Shown: piece after piece, positions 25,540 through 35,919 of the stretch
How the letters are laid out: the number at the start of each line of letters is the position of its first letter
How positions within the stretch are numbered: the stretch's first letter is position 1
Origin: Platynereis dumerilii
Lineage: Eukaryota > Annelida > Polychaeta > Phyllodocida > Nereididae
Assembly: GCA_026936325.1 (NCBI GenBank)
Contig: JAPTHN010000003.1
Span: 79,597,006 to 79,661,005 of the forward strand
Length of the DNA: 64,000 nt
Reading direction: 5' to 3'
The notes under the pieces: generated by a model
The model's input: only the letters and a program-made list of their open reading frames with translations
Databases searched by the model: none
Told to the model about the DNA's origin: nothing
Made by a program: the position numbers and the translations under genes

Positions 25540-28159
25540 AGAATTCAGTGAATACGCAGGGCACACTCCAAAAGCTTGCCCATGAGCAGGTCTTCACTCA
25601 TGTCATGTAACTTAAGCCAATTTTGCAATTTCACACACTTCATTAGGGTTAGAGGCTCAGTTGAAGGTAGCGTTGCCGGTCTGGGGGCCATATTTTGATG
25701 GCCTTAGCCTTGGCACAGTCACAGTGTCAAATCCTTGGCTTGCCTTGGTCTTGGTCTTGGAGGCTGATGCCTCAGTTTCTAATGGTCCGTCCTCAATCAT
25801 ATCACTGGTTCAGGTGTGATTCTCACATGGATAGATAGATCTGTCTGAGAGCTTTAAAATGATAGGCCATACGTCTCACAGAATAAATTGCAGATAAACT
25901 TTTGATGCTGGGCACTGATTGAAGCTCGTGATATAAAACAATGATAATATATATATATATATATTTCTATTTCAGATTCTCTGTGTGATTCTTTAGTGAT
26001 TTTAGTTTAATAATGTCTAGCATTACACATGCAGTAACTCAGAATAGGCTTAATTCCATACCCACAATATTTCGTACATTTCAGACCCAAAATGAGCATT
26101 TTCCTTCACATAAAATGCCAATTTTAGCTAAATAAATGGAATTTCGAGGGACAATTCCAAATGCAAAATATGGCACAATAGGGGATTGAAGAGAGGTAGA
26201 GACATGATTGGGGTCTTAAATTAAACATAAGTTATTCCTTTTGTATCTTTAATATGTAAGGTGAAAGTCCTACTTCAAGTATTCAGAATCAAGACTCATA
26301 AACACTGATAATTGACATTTTTGGCGATTTACAGCTTTTTTGGTAAAATCAGAGATATTCTAATATGCTATATCTTGAGAACTATTAGAGATAGAGACAT
26401 TGGGAATAGTGTCAAAATGTCCGTAATACCCAAGTTTATATTCAAGTTTCATACACATATGGGGTCTATATCTAATAGTTTCTGAGTTATTTGCAAAAAA
26501 CATGATTTTTATGGCGGCCATCTTGGATTTATGGCTAATTTGGGGTGTTCCACCACATGGATTTTCCAGGACTTTTAGTATGTCTTTCTTGACATATTTA
26601 GGGACCAAATGCCACTGGAACCATTTGTGTTGCAATTTGTTCCGGGTTAGACCCAATATTTTCATATAATGACTAAACTATTTGGGTGATATTGCACCTT
26701 AAGGTTACTTTTCAAACTTCGGGAAGCAGTGCATACTGTGAAATTGTAATTATTAGAGTGGTTTGTATGTTGTTGTTGTTTTTTTTTCATTGTTCCAAGA
26801 TACCCTTTGTTACATGCTTTGGACCATTAAATTTTAGGTTCAAAGATAATTGCAGTAAAAAGTAATTTTTTCTAGATGAATTGTATTATTGCATTCATCC
26901 ACAGGTGCTTATCTTGATCCTGTTTCTTCTTGAAACAATGTTATAGATGTAATTGTCCAGAAGGGAGCTATTATACATATCGGTAACATATTTCACTGCT
27001 TTAAAAAAATTCTAGTCTATATGAATAGAGGTATAGCAACAAAACATTCTGCTTCCCCAGCTCACTGTTGCTTGCAATTACAGCCATGTCGGAATTTAGC
27101 CTACAGTCAATTCATCCCTGTGTGAAACAGACAGGTGGACAATTAGCCATAATAACAAAATGCCTCTCAGAATATACTGCTCAGTTCTTCTGGGATAGCT
27201 TGACAATCCCTTGAGGGTGAAGATGACAATTTGAGTCGCTGAAATTCTTCTTTTCTTACTGATAGGTAAATTTGCTACGCTTTATTCCGGAAATCGTGAT
27301 GTTGTTAGACAGTCTGGAAAGATATAGTGAAGAGATTTGTTCAATTACGAAAGCGATTCGTGAGGTGCGAATCAAGTTTGAATATTGATTATTGAACAAG
27401 TTACTTGCTTAAAATTATATTTTAAAAATTGTATATTCGGGAAGTGAGAAAATTTGTTAATCAATTTGAAAATGTTTCCATTGTTTTATATTGTGTGATT
27501 TTTTTATGAGTTTTAAACCCAAAGAAACGAGACAGAATGACTTGAGAGAGAAACATTTTGAATACTTGCATGGCATAAACATGTCAACCTGAAAAATACA
27601 GTTGTGGAACCAGCAGTAAAATGTTGAGAATACATCTGGATGATTAACAAACCTGTTTTGGAGGCTTGTTGTAATGACAGGATTGTTTTCTATAATAAGA
27701 GAGAATGATTGTTTGAACATCAAGCTCATGTTGTGACATTCATTGTGATGCAATGTTTCCACTGGCAACATGATTTTGGCATTAACTGAGACAATGCAAA
27801 AGGAAACCAGCTTCCAGATAAATAAGATAATTAGTGGTGTGATGAATTTGGACTTATTTTGTTGTTGATGTTGTTTGTTGGTTTATAATGACAAATGTGC
27901 TAGCAGATTGAGTGATATGACTGACTGTTTTGATCAATTGGCTGACTTCTTTGTTGACTGACCCATGGTTGAATTTGTCAAATTTAGCTGTTGATGATCT
28001 GAAAAGTTGGTGATGGTGCATTTCACACATGCGGCAACAATCAATGTTCTTATGCCTTTATGGGAGATAATCCAACCTTTATACTGTATTGCACAACCCA
28101 CAATAAAGTACAACTGGCCCAGCAGGAAGGAATAATCAGACACAACATACCCTTTCACT

Positions 28160-28310
28160 CCCCTTCCTTTCCTTGCTGCTTAGCTGTTTTGTTCATATTC
28201 AGTCCAGCTGGTGGCACTGCTGGTACATGAAAAAGGAACATAAATCTTACACCTTCTGAACTTCCTTCGATCCGCTGCAGCTTACGAAATCTACAATTCC
28301 ATTCTCATAT
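28160..28310 (-). other. Conserved short ORF-like block, copy A (copy B 45425-45600)
   Basis: The complement encodes EWNCRFRKLQRIEGSSEG then VRFMFLFHVPAVPPAGLNMN in copy A and a near-identical string in copy B. A 46-bp stretch inside is identical between copies. The frame is short, ends differently in the two copies, and has no recognised domain. It could be an exon fragment, or simply a less diverged piece of the duplication. Confidence 0.3.
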
Positions 28311-28499
28311 GTAGCTCTATACATTGATATTTCGCTGTCTGCTTCAATGTGCAATATGACCATGTTCACTAAAAAAACCTGATATTATCTGGAAAAAGAC
28401 ATGAAACCAAACTAAGCAAATTTATATGAATTGATATATATTTTTATTATCTAGCTTTGTAGTGAAAGAAATGTCCTAACCGTGTAATTTTCTGTGGAG

Positions 28500-28850
28500 A
28501 TTTATGCTTTTTTAGATGACCATGTTGGCAAGGTCAAATTCAGAGATGCCAACCAACCAATTGCAGTATTGGCTTCTTAACTGAACCAGCCAAAAGAGAG
28601 ATCTGCCTACATGTGTCTTGGTCAGTCAATTAAACAGGTCACCCGATATAGTGTGATAACAAAGACAATTTCCTGCTGCAGTGCGACCTGATTCTTAACT
28701 CACTGAACGACCTCAACTTCCTTCCAGACTTATTCCACAGAGAGTGCGAGAAACCTTGCTGGTCATGTTTGTCCAGAATCAGCTGTGGCAGCTGTGACTT
28801 TGATTCTAAGTCTATTTCTAAGTTTGCTGTCACGCTAATGTGGGTCTTCA
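28500..28850 (-). other. Highly conserved block between copies A and B (block 1)
   Basis: This block is about 96% identical to 45775-46130 in copy B, whereas the sequence on the 28850 side falls to about 80-85%. On the minus strand both copies keep an open frame of about 65-75 residues including QLILDKHDQQGFSHSLWN and KLRSFSELRIR. On the plus strand TTTCCTGCTGCAG looks like a splice acceptor, but the following frame meets a stop in copy B. I do not recognise the peptide. It may be a constrained non-coding segment, an exon remnant, or a gene-conversion tract. Confidence 0.4.
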
Positions 28851-29659
28851 GTTGCGCTGTTATTTACAATAGCTTTTAGGCCCTTTAAGTTGGTGCTCAG
28901 TATATTGGGAGTGAGATTTTTTTTCTTATGTAGTGACCTCTGTGATGACTTGTGATCAGACATGCTTCACTTCTGTAGCTTTTTGAAGACCATTACCATA
29001 ATTTCTGATAGTTAATCTTCCAAAACTATTTCTCTTGTATATATGATTTCCTTTTAAAGCTCACTTTTGTCAATGTTGTCTTTCTCAAACAAGATTATGT
29101 CAGAAACCTTTTTACATTTTCAGAGTTAAATGGGAGTATTTATTCTATTGTTGACATCATGCTCTATATTGAATTATTATTGATGACAGCATGACCTTAT
29201 AATGATTGAGAACAGGAGAATATTGATGTATGATCAATGGAGAGCTATTCCAAACATCTGATTTTTGGCTGGCATGCAATTTGTCTATTTGACGTGAAGG
29301 TGAAGTCTTATTGTGAAATCACTCAGGAGAAAGTTACTTCTTGCTGTAATTAAGATGCTACACAATATCTTTTCAAGAGAATATGCTCACCTCTCATCAC
29401 ATGTTTGCAGATCTTTAACTTGGAGTAGGCAATAGAGGAGCTAAAAATAGACAAAATACTCAATGAGGTTCGCCTCTGTACAGACTGGAAGTAAAACAGA
29501 AAAGAAGAAGTAATACTGGTACTTCATACATAGGCGTATGGGAGAGTGGGCAGGGGGGATGGTCTCCCTCCAAAAGTCAGCGAAACAGTAAAATTCGGGC
29601 AAAAAGGCTAAAGCTTTGGGCTGACTAATGTCCCTGCTATGTTTTCCTCAATGCCATTA

Positions 29660-31112
29660 GGCTTGTAGCATGGTATTGCATAAAGTGGCTTTTTTCAGAC
29701 CGAAAAGCTTATTATTTCAACATGACATGTCTTTTGGACAAGGCATGTATCTGATTGACAGGAGGAGAATGTGTAGTTTTCAGAAATATATGGTTTGCTG
29801 TGTGTTTGTTGATTTGCCTATCACCATAAATCGATATTCCGCAAAAAAAACACATTTTTTGCCTTGTTTATAGCTCATGAGTAGTATTGCTTATAAAGGG
29901 TGATGCTTTTGATATTTTGACAATTTTCGAAATGAAATAATTGGTTCAGTATCACAGACTGACACACAAAGAACATATTTAGCTAAAAAATTACGGTTTT
30001 ACAGTGTTAGGGTTCACCAAGAGAATTTTTTACATGAAGATGTCACTTAGTTTGAAAACCATTAATTTTCTTACATGCACTTTTGATCTCACCTGGAATA
30101 TATATGCTATATATCTGGAATATTGCTAATGGCTATGTGGAAGCCCCATAGTATCCCTCTTCAAGACCAACACTTCTTCTGTTCCTGAGACCATTATAAC
30201 AGCACATTAAGGATACTTTTGCATTGTTAATGCAAATGTTCACAAGTACGTCACGTTTTACAAATTCTTAGGTTTAGGTGTCAAACTTATAGAGGTAAGG
30301 TTGACAATTTTTTCTAGATATTTATGTATCAAACTGCAATACAGGACAAAATATTAAGTCTCTAACCATTATATTGAACTTGTTAGAGCTGATTTTAGTG
30401 CGTTCACAAGTATATAACATTTCAAGAAACCGACACTTCCTGCTGCTACGTCGCCACGGTCATGCCAATTTCATGGATACTTGTGAATAATCATTAGAAA
30501 ACATATTTAAGAAGCAAAATTTTTTTTTCGAGAAAAATCTGAACCCGATTATATGCAAAATTAGCATATTTTTAAAAATATGAGTAATGAGAGAAAATTA
30601 TCAAAAGCCATATTTTTCTCTCAATTATGCGCATCCAAAAATAACATTTTTTCCAAAGTTGGTCAATACTATATCATGAACGTTTCCTGCTGGTTTGTTG
30701 GCTTTAATACTTTTTGTGGCGCAAGTGTTTTGACCAGCTGTGGATAATTCAATTTTTGTAGGGCGAAGCTTAAGGTGCAACTCCTCACTGCCTTCAGTTA
30801 GAAATGTAAAAGCCCATCAAAATATACTCCAGGATGTGTATTATACATATTCCAATAATTGACTTCCTCGATTAAGTGGAGGTAGTTATTTTTTTGTAGA
30901 AATAAACCATATTCTGGTTCTGCCATGATTCACCCCAGTGTACTGATTCACCCCCTATTACGGAACACCGAAAGCTCATTAAGCTCAATCCTTTTGGATT
31001 TAGTTTCCCCAATATATTATCTATCAAAATATAAGAAGTAGTTAATTGCGCTACAACTTTCATTTTTTATCATCGGTGGCTAAAATGTGTACACAATAGT
31101 GTGCTACAAGCC
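29660..31112. mobile_element. TIR element with 11-bp ends and ATTA target duplication
   Basis: Copy B reads CATTATG without interruption near 46856-46863. Copy A reads CCATTA, then 1453 bp, then ATTATGC. The ends are GGCTTGTAGCA (29660-29670) and its complement (31102-31112), with a 4-bp ATTA duplication. The interior is AT-rich and encodes nothing recognisable. A pair of GGGGTGAATCA motifs behind TAGGGG (complement of 30928-30962) looks like one end of another E-type element. The superfamily is unknown. Confidence 0.8.
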
Positions 31113-34100
31113 ATTATGCATTTAAAATGCCGTTAAAATTTTACACTTTAAATGGTTTCTTCACCAACTGCACACAATATTTTACCTCTTATCTTACCAT
31201 ATCAGGAATCCTTGAATACTAATATCACAGTTGGTCTAGAACGGTTTCCACCAGCTTTCTCAGCCATTTCCAGAGTCTCTATTACCATTGTGCCACAGTG
31301 GGAACCATGCATGTCCGCCTCAAAGTTGTAATATTATGATTCTTTTCTTACTAGATCATTCTATTTGTAGCTATATTGAGAAACAGGAATTAGGGGGCTC
31401 CCTTTACTATCCTATCAAAATTTGTCGCACAATACTGATTTCACAGCCAAGTTTCACAGTGGAGGAATCCTAAAGTGGTTATCGCTGAACACCCTGTGCT
31501 TCATTACAAGTTGTTGGTAAGAAGGTTTTGACTCTTTTGAGGCAGTTCCCTACAGCTGAGTTTTTTAATGAATGATAAAATGGTATAATGTATGCACGTG
31601 TGTAGATCTATATATATAAGTAGATAAGGTAGATATATGAACAGAGATATAAATGCAGATACAGACAGATAGATAGTTGTATGGACTAGCTGTGGTGCAA
31701 TAGTTAGGTTGGGAAGAGAAAAGAAAGTAGCCGCAAATGGCTAATTAAAGCAGGTCGGAAAACATCCAGGCAAATAGATGGGATGTCAAATAGGAAATTA
31801 ACAGTGATGGATCTGATTCAAATAGAAACAAACCCAAAGAAAGAAAACACAAAGGTGTAATTTCCAATTATGGACTAACTCAGAGGTGCAAATACTGACA
31901 GAAAAGTGATAAAGACAACTAATAAAAAGATATAAAAGAGAATGAAGCAAAAAGGCAAAAGCAGAAAGGTCTGTTGCCTTCTAGATATTGTAAATTGACT
32001 GGGAAGATTCTTGTAATTGAGGCATGATGTGTAAGAGACAGGGGATGCATCGCCAAGAAAATGCCCTGGTTTAAGCACTAAGAGAAGCTTATATTCAATT
32101 TCATTTTGATTTGCACTTGTCAGTTGACAAAGCAGTGAGGCACGTTAATCCAGAAAGTTGGCGTAAATATTTAATCCGCATCCTTTACATTGCAATTGGA
32201 GTCAGGTGGGTGTGGGACTCGTCAACTCATCTCTCAGGCATTGTCATTATTTATAGCTTTCTTCTGCTGAAGATAACTTATTTCGTGATATATGAGATGA
32301 ATATGAAACAACTGAAAGGAAAGCCAATTGTCTAAAAAGACAAAAATAGACAAGAACTAGGAACACTTTGGTACATACAAATTGGAGGAGAAATGAAGTC
32401 CTGGAAGGCTTACCTATAAGCATTGGATCATATCTTTCTTGCAACCAGATTATGTATTTTTCTCCTGCCACTACTGATAATATTCGGATTTGCAGCCCTG
32501 GTATATATATCTCTCCTAGTTTGCGTGATGGATCAGTCTCTTCCCCTTTTAATCAACCTCCATTTAAGTCTTCTTGGAAGTTCATCTCCTGACACCATTT
32601 TCTATATTGACCAGGCTTGAAATTTCAGGCCCTTGCTATATCTTAATTATGTTGTTTCGTGTTCAATTTACTTCTATTCTCTCTTTTTATGCTTTGGTGT
32701 TTCCTTTTCCCTCCCAGAATTCATGAACAACTCAGGACTTACTTCTTTGATTTTTTTTTCTGGTATGATAACTTAGACATCCAGAAAAATATCCAAAAAA
32801 TGCCACATGTGTGTGTGGTGCAATTTTACAAATATCTTGAATGTCTTAGATGAAATTAAAAATTTTACCAAAGGTTTGCCAAAGCCTCTGGTGGAGCAAC
32901 AAGAACCATGTGGAGTAGCGCAATAAAAGGCAACTGAAACGACACCACTGTCACACGTGCCAATTGTGATGTTTGTTCCTGGTATTGTCCCACATTGGTT
33001 GGTTTTTTACTGCTGTGTCACCAACCTCAGAGAGTTTATATTGTCCTTCGCTCTTACCCAGTGTTGAAGTGTTGTTGGTGTAAGTTCATCTTTGCAATAT
33101 TTTCATCAGTAATGCATGGCATATATTTGGCCTGTTGTACTGTATATTTGTCCTGTCATTCAAAACAGAGGTCTAAGGTGAATTCTGCAATGCGCTGATA
33201 AGTATATGCACTGCCGATGCAATGTGTGAGATATTCACAATTCTACATATTCACTGTCACTGTATATGCAATGTATTCTATGTTAATAAGTGACATTGCT
33301 GCACTACTGATGACAGAGCAGAATATATTACTTTTACCAAGATCTTAGACTTAATATCTGCCACATGGCAGTTATAGCGCTTCGATATATACAGTTGTTC
33401 TGAAATAGTAATGATGGGCTTTCTCCTTTGCATCTGACAATATCCTTTTGTTTTCCTGTTGTATAAGTTTCGCCTGTTTTTTCTCCCTGTGCATTTGCTT
33501 ATTTTTAAAACTCTGTGGATGTATCTTGTTGTTTACTTGTGCTGACTTTTTAATATTGTACAATGTGCTACTCTGATACCATGTTATATTAGATGTTTAG
33601 CATTATTAGAGCTGTTATAGTTGCTGTTTTTTGTTACCATATCGTATGTATTGATTATAATTGCTTATCATATTGGGCTTGTTGTAATAACACATATGGA
33701 CTAAAAGTGGAAGATACTGTCCCAATTGCTCCCTTCCTACCATGCAGTTTGACATGTCAGGTTCTATGGCTGAGATGAGAAGTGGCGCGGTGATGAGATA
33801 GACAAGTAGAAAACACTTCATCTCTTCTTCTCACGAATATGCAATGCTCCAGTCACTCTGATAACACAGGACCATGGCTGACATGCAATGTTGTCAGGAC
33901 ATCCTGATGAGTTCTTGTGAGCATCCTTGTTCGGAACTGGTATGTTTTTTTTTTCAACTTGTGAGGCTACGCAGTGACAGTGCAATGTGCTTGAACCAGT
34001 ATAGGAATATTGTCTATCTGCTTTGTACAATCTAACATTTAAAGGAGGTCTGAACACTATAATGATAAATCTGTTAACGGTTTGATTTAATTTTTTGGCC

Positions 34101-35367
34101 CATCCCAGTCTTCCGAACTTGTCCAGTGTGGCCAGTAGATATGGTGTATCATTTTGTACCATCTTGCTCATATGCGGTAGTATATTTTATCTAAATCTAT
34201 CAATTTAACTATTGAAGTAATACAAAACCAAGCAAACAACAACATACCAGCCGAGAAGCCAAAAATACTATTTGCTTTCTGTATGTTCAACTCTATCATA
34301 AACCAATACCATACGATGTATGCCCTTCATTTCAGTAGAAAAACATGATCATAGCCCATGGTTCCGCATGATTGTATCATATAACAATATCAAATTCCCC
34401 TGATGATGACATAGCTGAACCATCTCATATATTGTGGCATAGCAGCTCAGTCATTAACGCAAATTGCTTCAATCAAGCTGGCTCAGCAAGGTATATCTAT
34501 ATGGGCTCCAATTCCCAACACCATTGCCAGTGTTTTGTGGCCTAATTGCTTGCTTCATTTTCCTGATTGCCACCCAAATCATGTTGATAAAATGGGAGCT
34601 TGTATTGTGGGTTTCTTGGTTTCTTAGGAATGGTTGAAGACTTGAAATTAATGAGTGTATAAATATTATGTGCTTTATAGATAGTGGCTGGTGAGTTGTT
34701 TTTTTGCATATGTCATTCTTTACTGAGACAGTTTCCCCTTAATGCTGACCCAAAAGAGCAATTCAAAATTATCTTGACAATACGGAATGTTTAGCTCAGG
34801 ACAGTATGGTATGTGTAGGTTTAGGACAATATCTGTGTTATTCAATGGATTGTCAGTGAGTCGGGAATATGAGAGTCAGGAAAAGGATCATAATATAGGC
34901 CACTGGTCAAGCGAAAGGAGGCAATGTCCAATTCATAATGCCATTCTGTATGCTGCATCATATGCCAATTCATAATGCTCAGTGAAATGCAATGTGGTCA
35001 CTTTGAGCTGACGTACCAGAAGAGGAATAATATCATGGGCATTAAACAGGTAATATAATGTAATACAGTACTGCGTTGTGCTTTGATAAGTTTGATTGCA
35101 GTAGGCCATTTTATTTTCCTTGATGGAGTATTGTGTTGGATTTGCCTTTATGGTAGAGCAGCGGTTGCACGAAAATTGTCAGCTTTTAAGCATGGAAGCA
35201 ATTTCATTTCTTGATTGCATTTTGGCATGTTTTGAAACAAGTTTGTATGTTGTAACATAGAGGAAAATTACCCATTACATGATGGTTCTCCCATATTAAC
35301 AGTTTACCTCATTTTGCTTTTGAATTGTGGAGATATGCATTGGGATGGCTGTAAAACAAGTGCACAG

Positions 35368-35646
35368 TTAACTACATAACTCATAAAACTCATCTTGAAT
35401 TATCTCTGACTTATCCTCGAAGAACCGCACAAGGTATCCCCAGTCGTCACTCAGTAAAATAACTTCAAAATGCCTTTTTTTCCTTTCTATCCTAGACATT
35501 AGTCTTCCTTGGAATGGACAATAGTGACCAGCAGAGCCCAAGGCATAAAAGTCAACATCCATTCCTGAATTGCCTATCTTCTTTAAGGAGGTACTCTTGA
35601 AATTACATCTGAATTGTGCTCCAGTCTTCCTCAGGGTTAACGTCAT
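35368..35646 (-). CDS. Exon-like ORF, copy B, unknown family
   Basis: This open frame of about 92 residues is preserved in copy C at 57767-58063. The shared core reads KTGAQFRCNFKS, KKIGNSGMDVDFYALGSAG, GRLMSRIER and SDDWGYLVRFF, with DKSEIIQDEFYEL at the C-terminus. The nucleotide identity is about 95% between B and C, and the single length change is a multiple of three (a KR pair). Several differences change the residue, so evidence for selection is weak. The upstream end may be an acceptor site rather than a start codon, making this a last exon. The copy-A counterpart is broken. I do not recognise the family. Confidence 0.35.
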   Translation of the reverse strand: MTLTLRKTGAQFRCNFKSTSLKKIGNSGMDVDFYALGSAGHYCPFQGRLMSRIERKKRHFEVILLSDDWGYLVRFFEDKSEIIQDEFYELCS

Positions 35647-35806
35647 AATAGGTAAATAAATTGCTATTGACCTTGGTCTAGTTTTAGATGTAGATTACAC
35701 ATGAGAGCTTTTACCTACTTGTACTCAGAATGTCAATTGTAGAATTACTACATTTATTGTTTTGTCTGGTGTATCTTGCTGTTCATTTAGTGAAATATAA
35801 TCAGGA

Positions 35807-35823
35807 ATAGATAGATAGAGATG

Positions 35824-35909
<86 letters not shown>

Positions 35910-35919
35910 TATAGATAGA
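35807..35919 (+). repeat. GATA microsatellite, copy B
   Basis: This nearly pure (GATA)n array is at the same unit position as in copies A and C. It is the purest of the three. Confidence 0.95.

Larger units (their letters stand above)
17850..26680. mobile_element. Long-inverted-repeat element FB-A (8.8 kb), with nested insertions
   Basis: Copy B lacks this 8831-bp block: GTGTTC..TGTTTT..GTGCGATATTACAC is continuous near 39170-39210. The ends are TAGTCTAGTCATTATGTGAAA and the complement of a near match at 26655-26680, flanked by TTT on both sides. The left arm (17850-18660 plus 20899-21240) matches the complement of about 25540-26680. Nested in the left arm is FB-B (18661-20894), which splits the arm. 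The core holds hairpin H3 and element E3. The arms contain a conserved CCAAGATGGCCGCCAT. The matching ORFs at 17885 and 26360 are just arm sequence. No transposase was recognised. Confidence 0.8.
2465..31475 (+). repeat. Segmental duplication copy A (interrupted by insertions)
   Basis: This is the first of three tandem copies of one unit. Pieces 2465-2719 and 4853-5028 match 50905-51145 and 51152-51324 in copy C. From 5571 on it matches copy B (from 31476) and copy C (from 51341). After the 17850-26680 insertion, 26681-31475 matches 44007-47222 of copy B. Aligned backbone looks roughly 80-95% identical by eye. Backbone stretches 5571-8651, 9829-10491, 11308-12411, 13644-14024, 14758-17849, 26681-29659 and 31113-31475 hold no recognisable gene. 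Several insertions are present in A only, so they arrived after the duplication. Confidence 0.9.

Noticed and set aside
17885-26665. Matching 88- and 101-residue ORFs at 17885 and 26360 as a conserved gene pair
   Set aside because: They are the two arms of FB-A in inverted orientation; the frames end arbitrarily and contain no recognised domain.
28675-28830. Plus-strand exon starting after TTTCCTGCTGCAG
   Set aside because: The copy-B version has a stop codon directly after the acceptor-like site in the only long frame, so a shared exon on this strand is unlikely.
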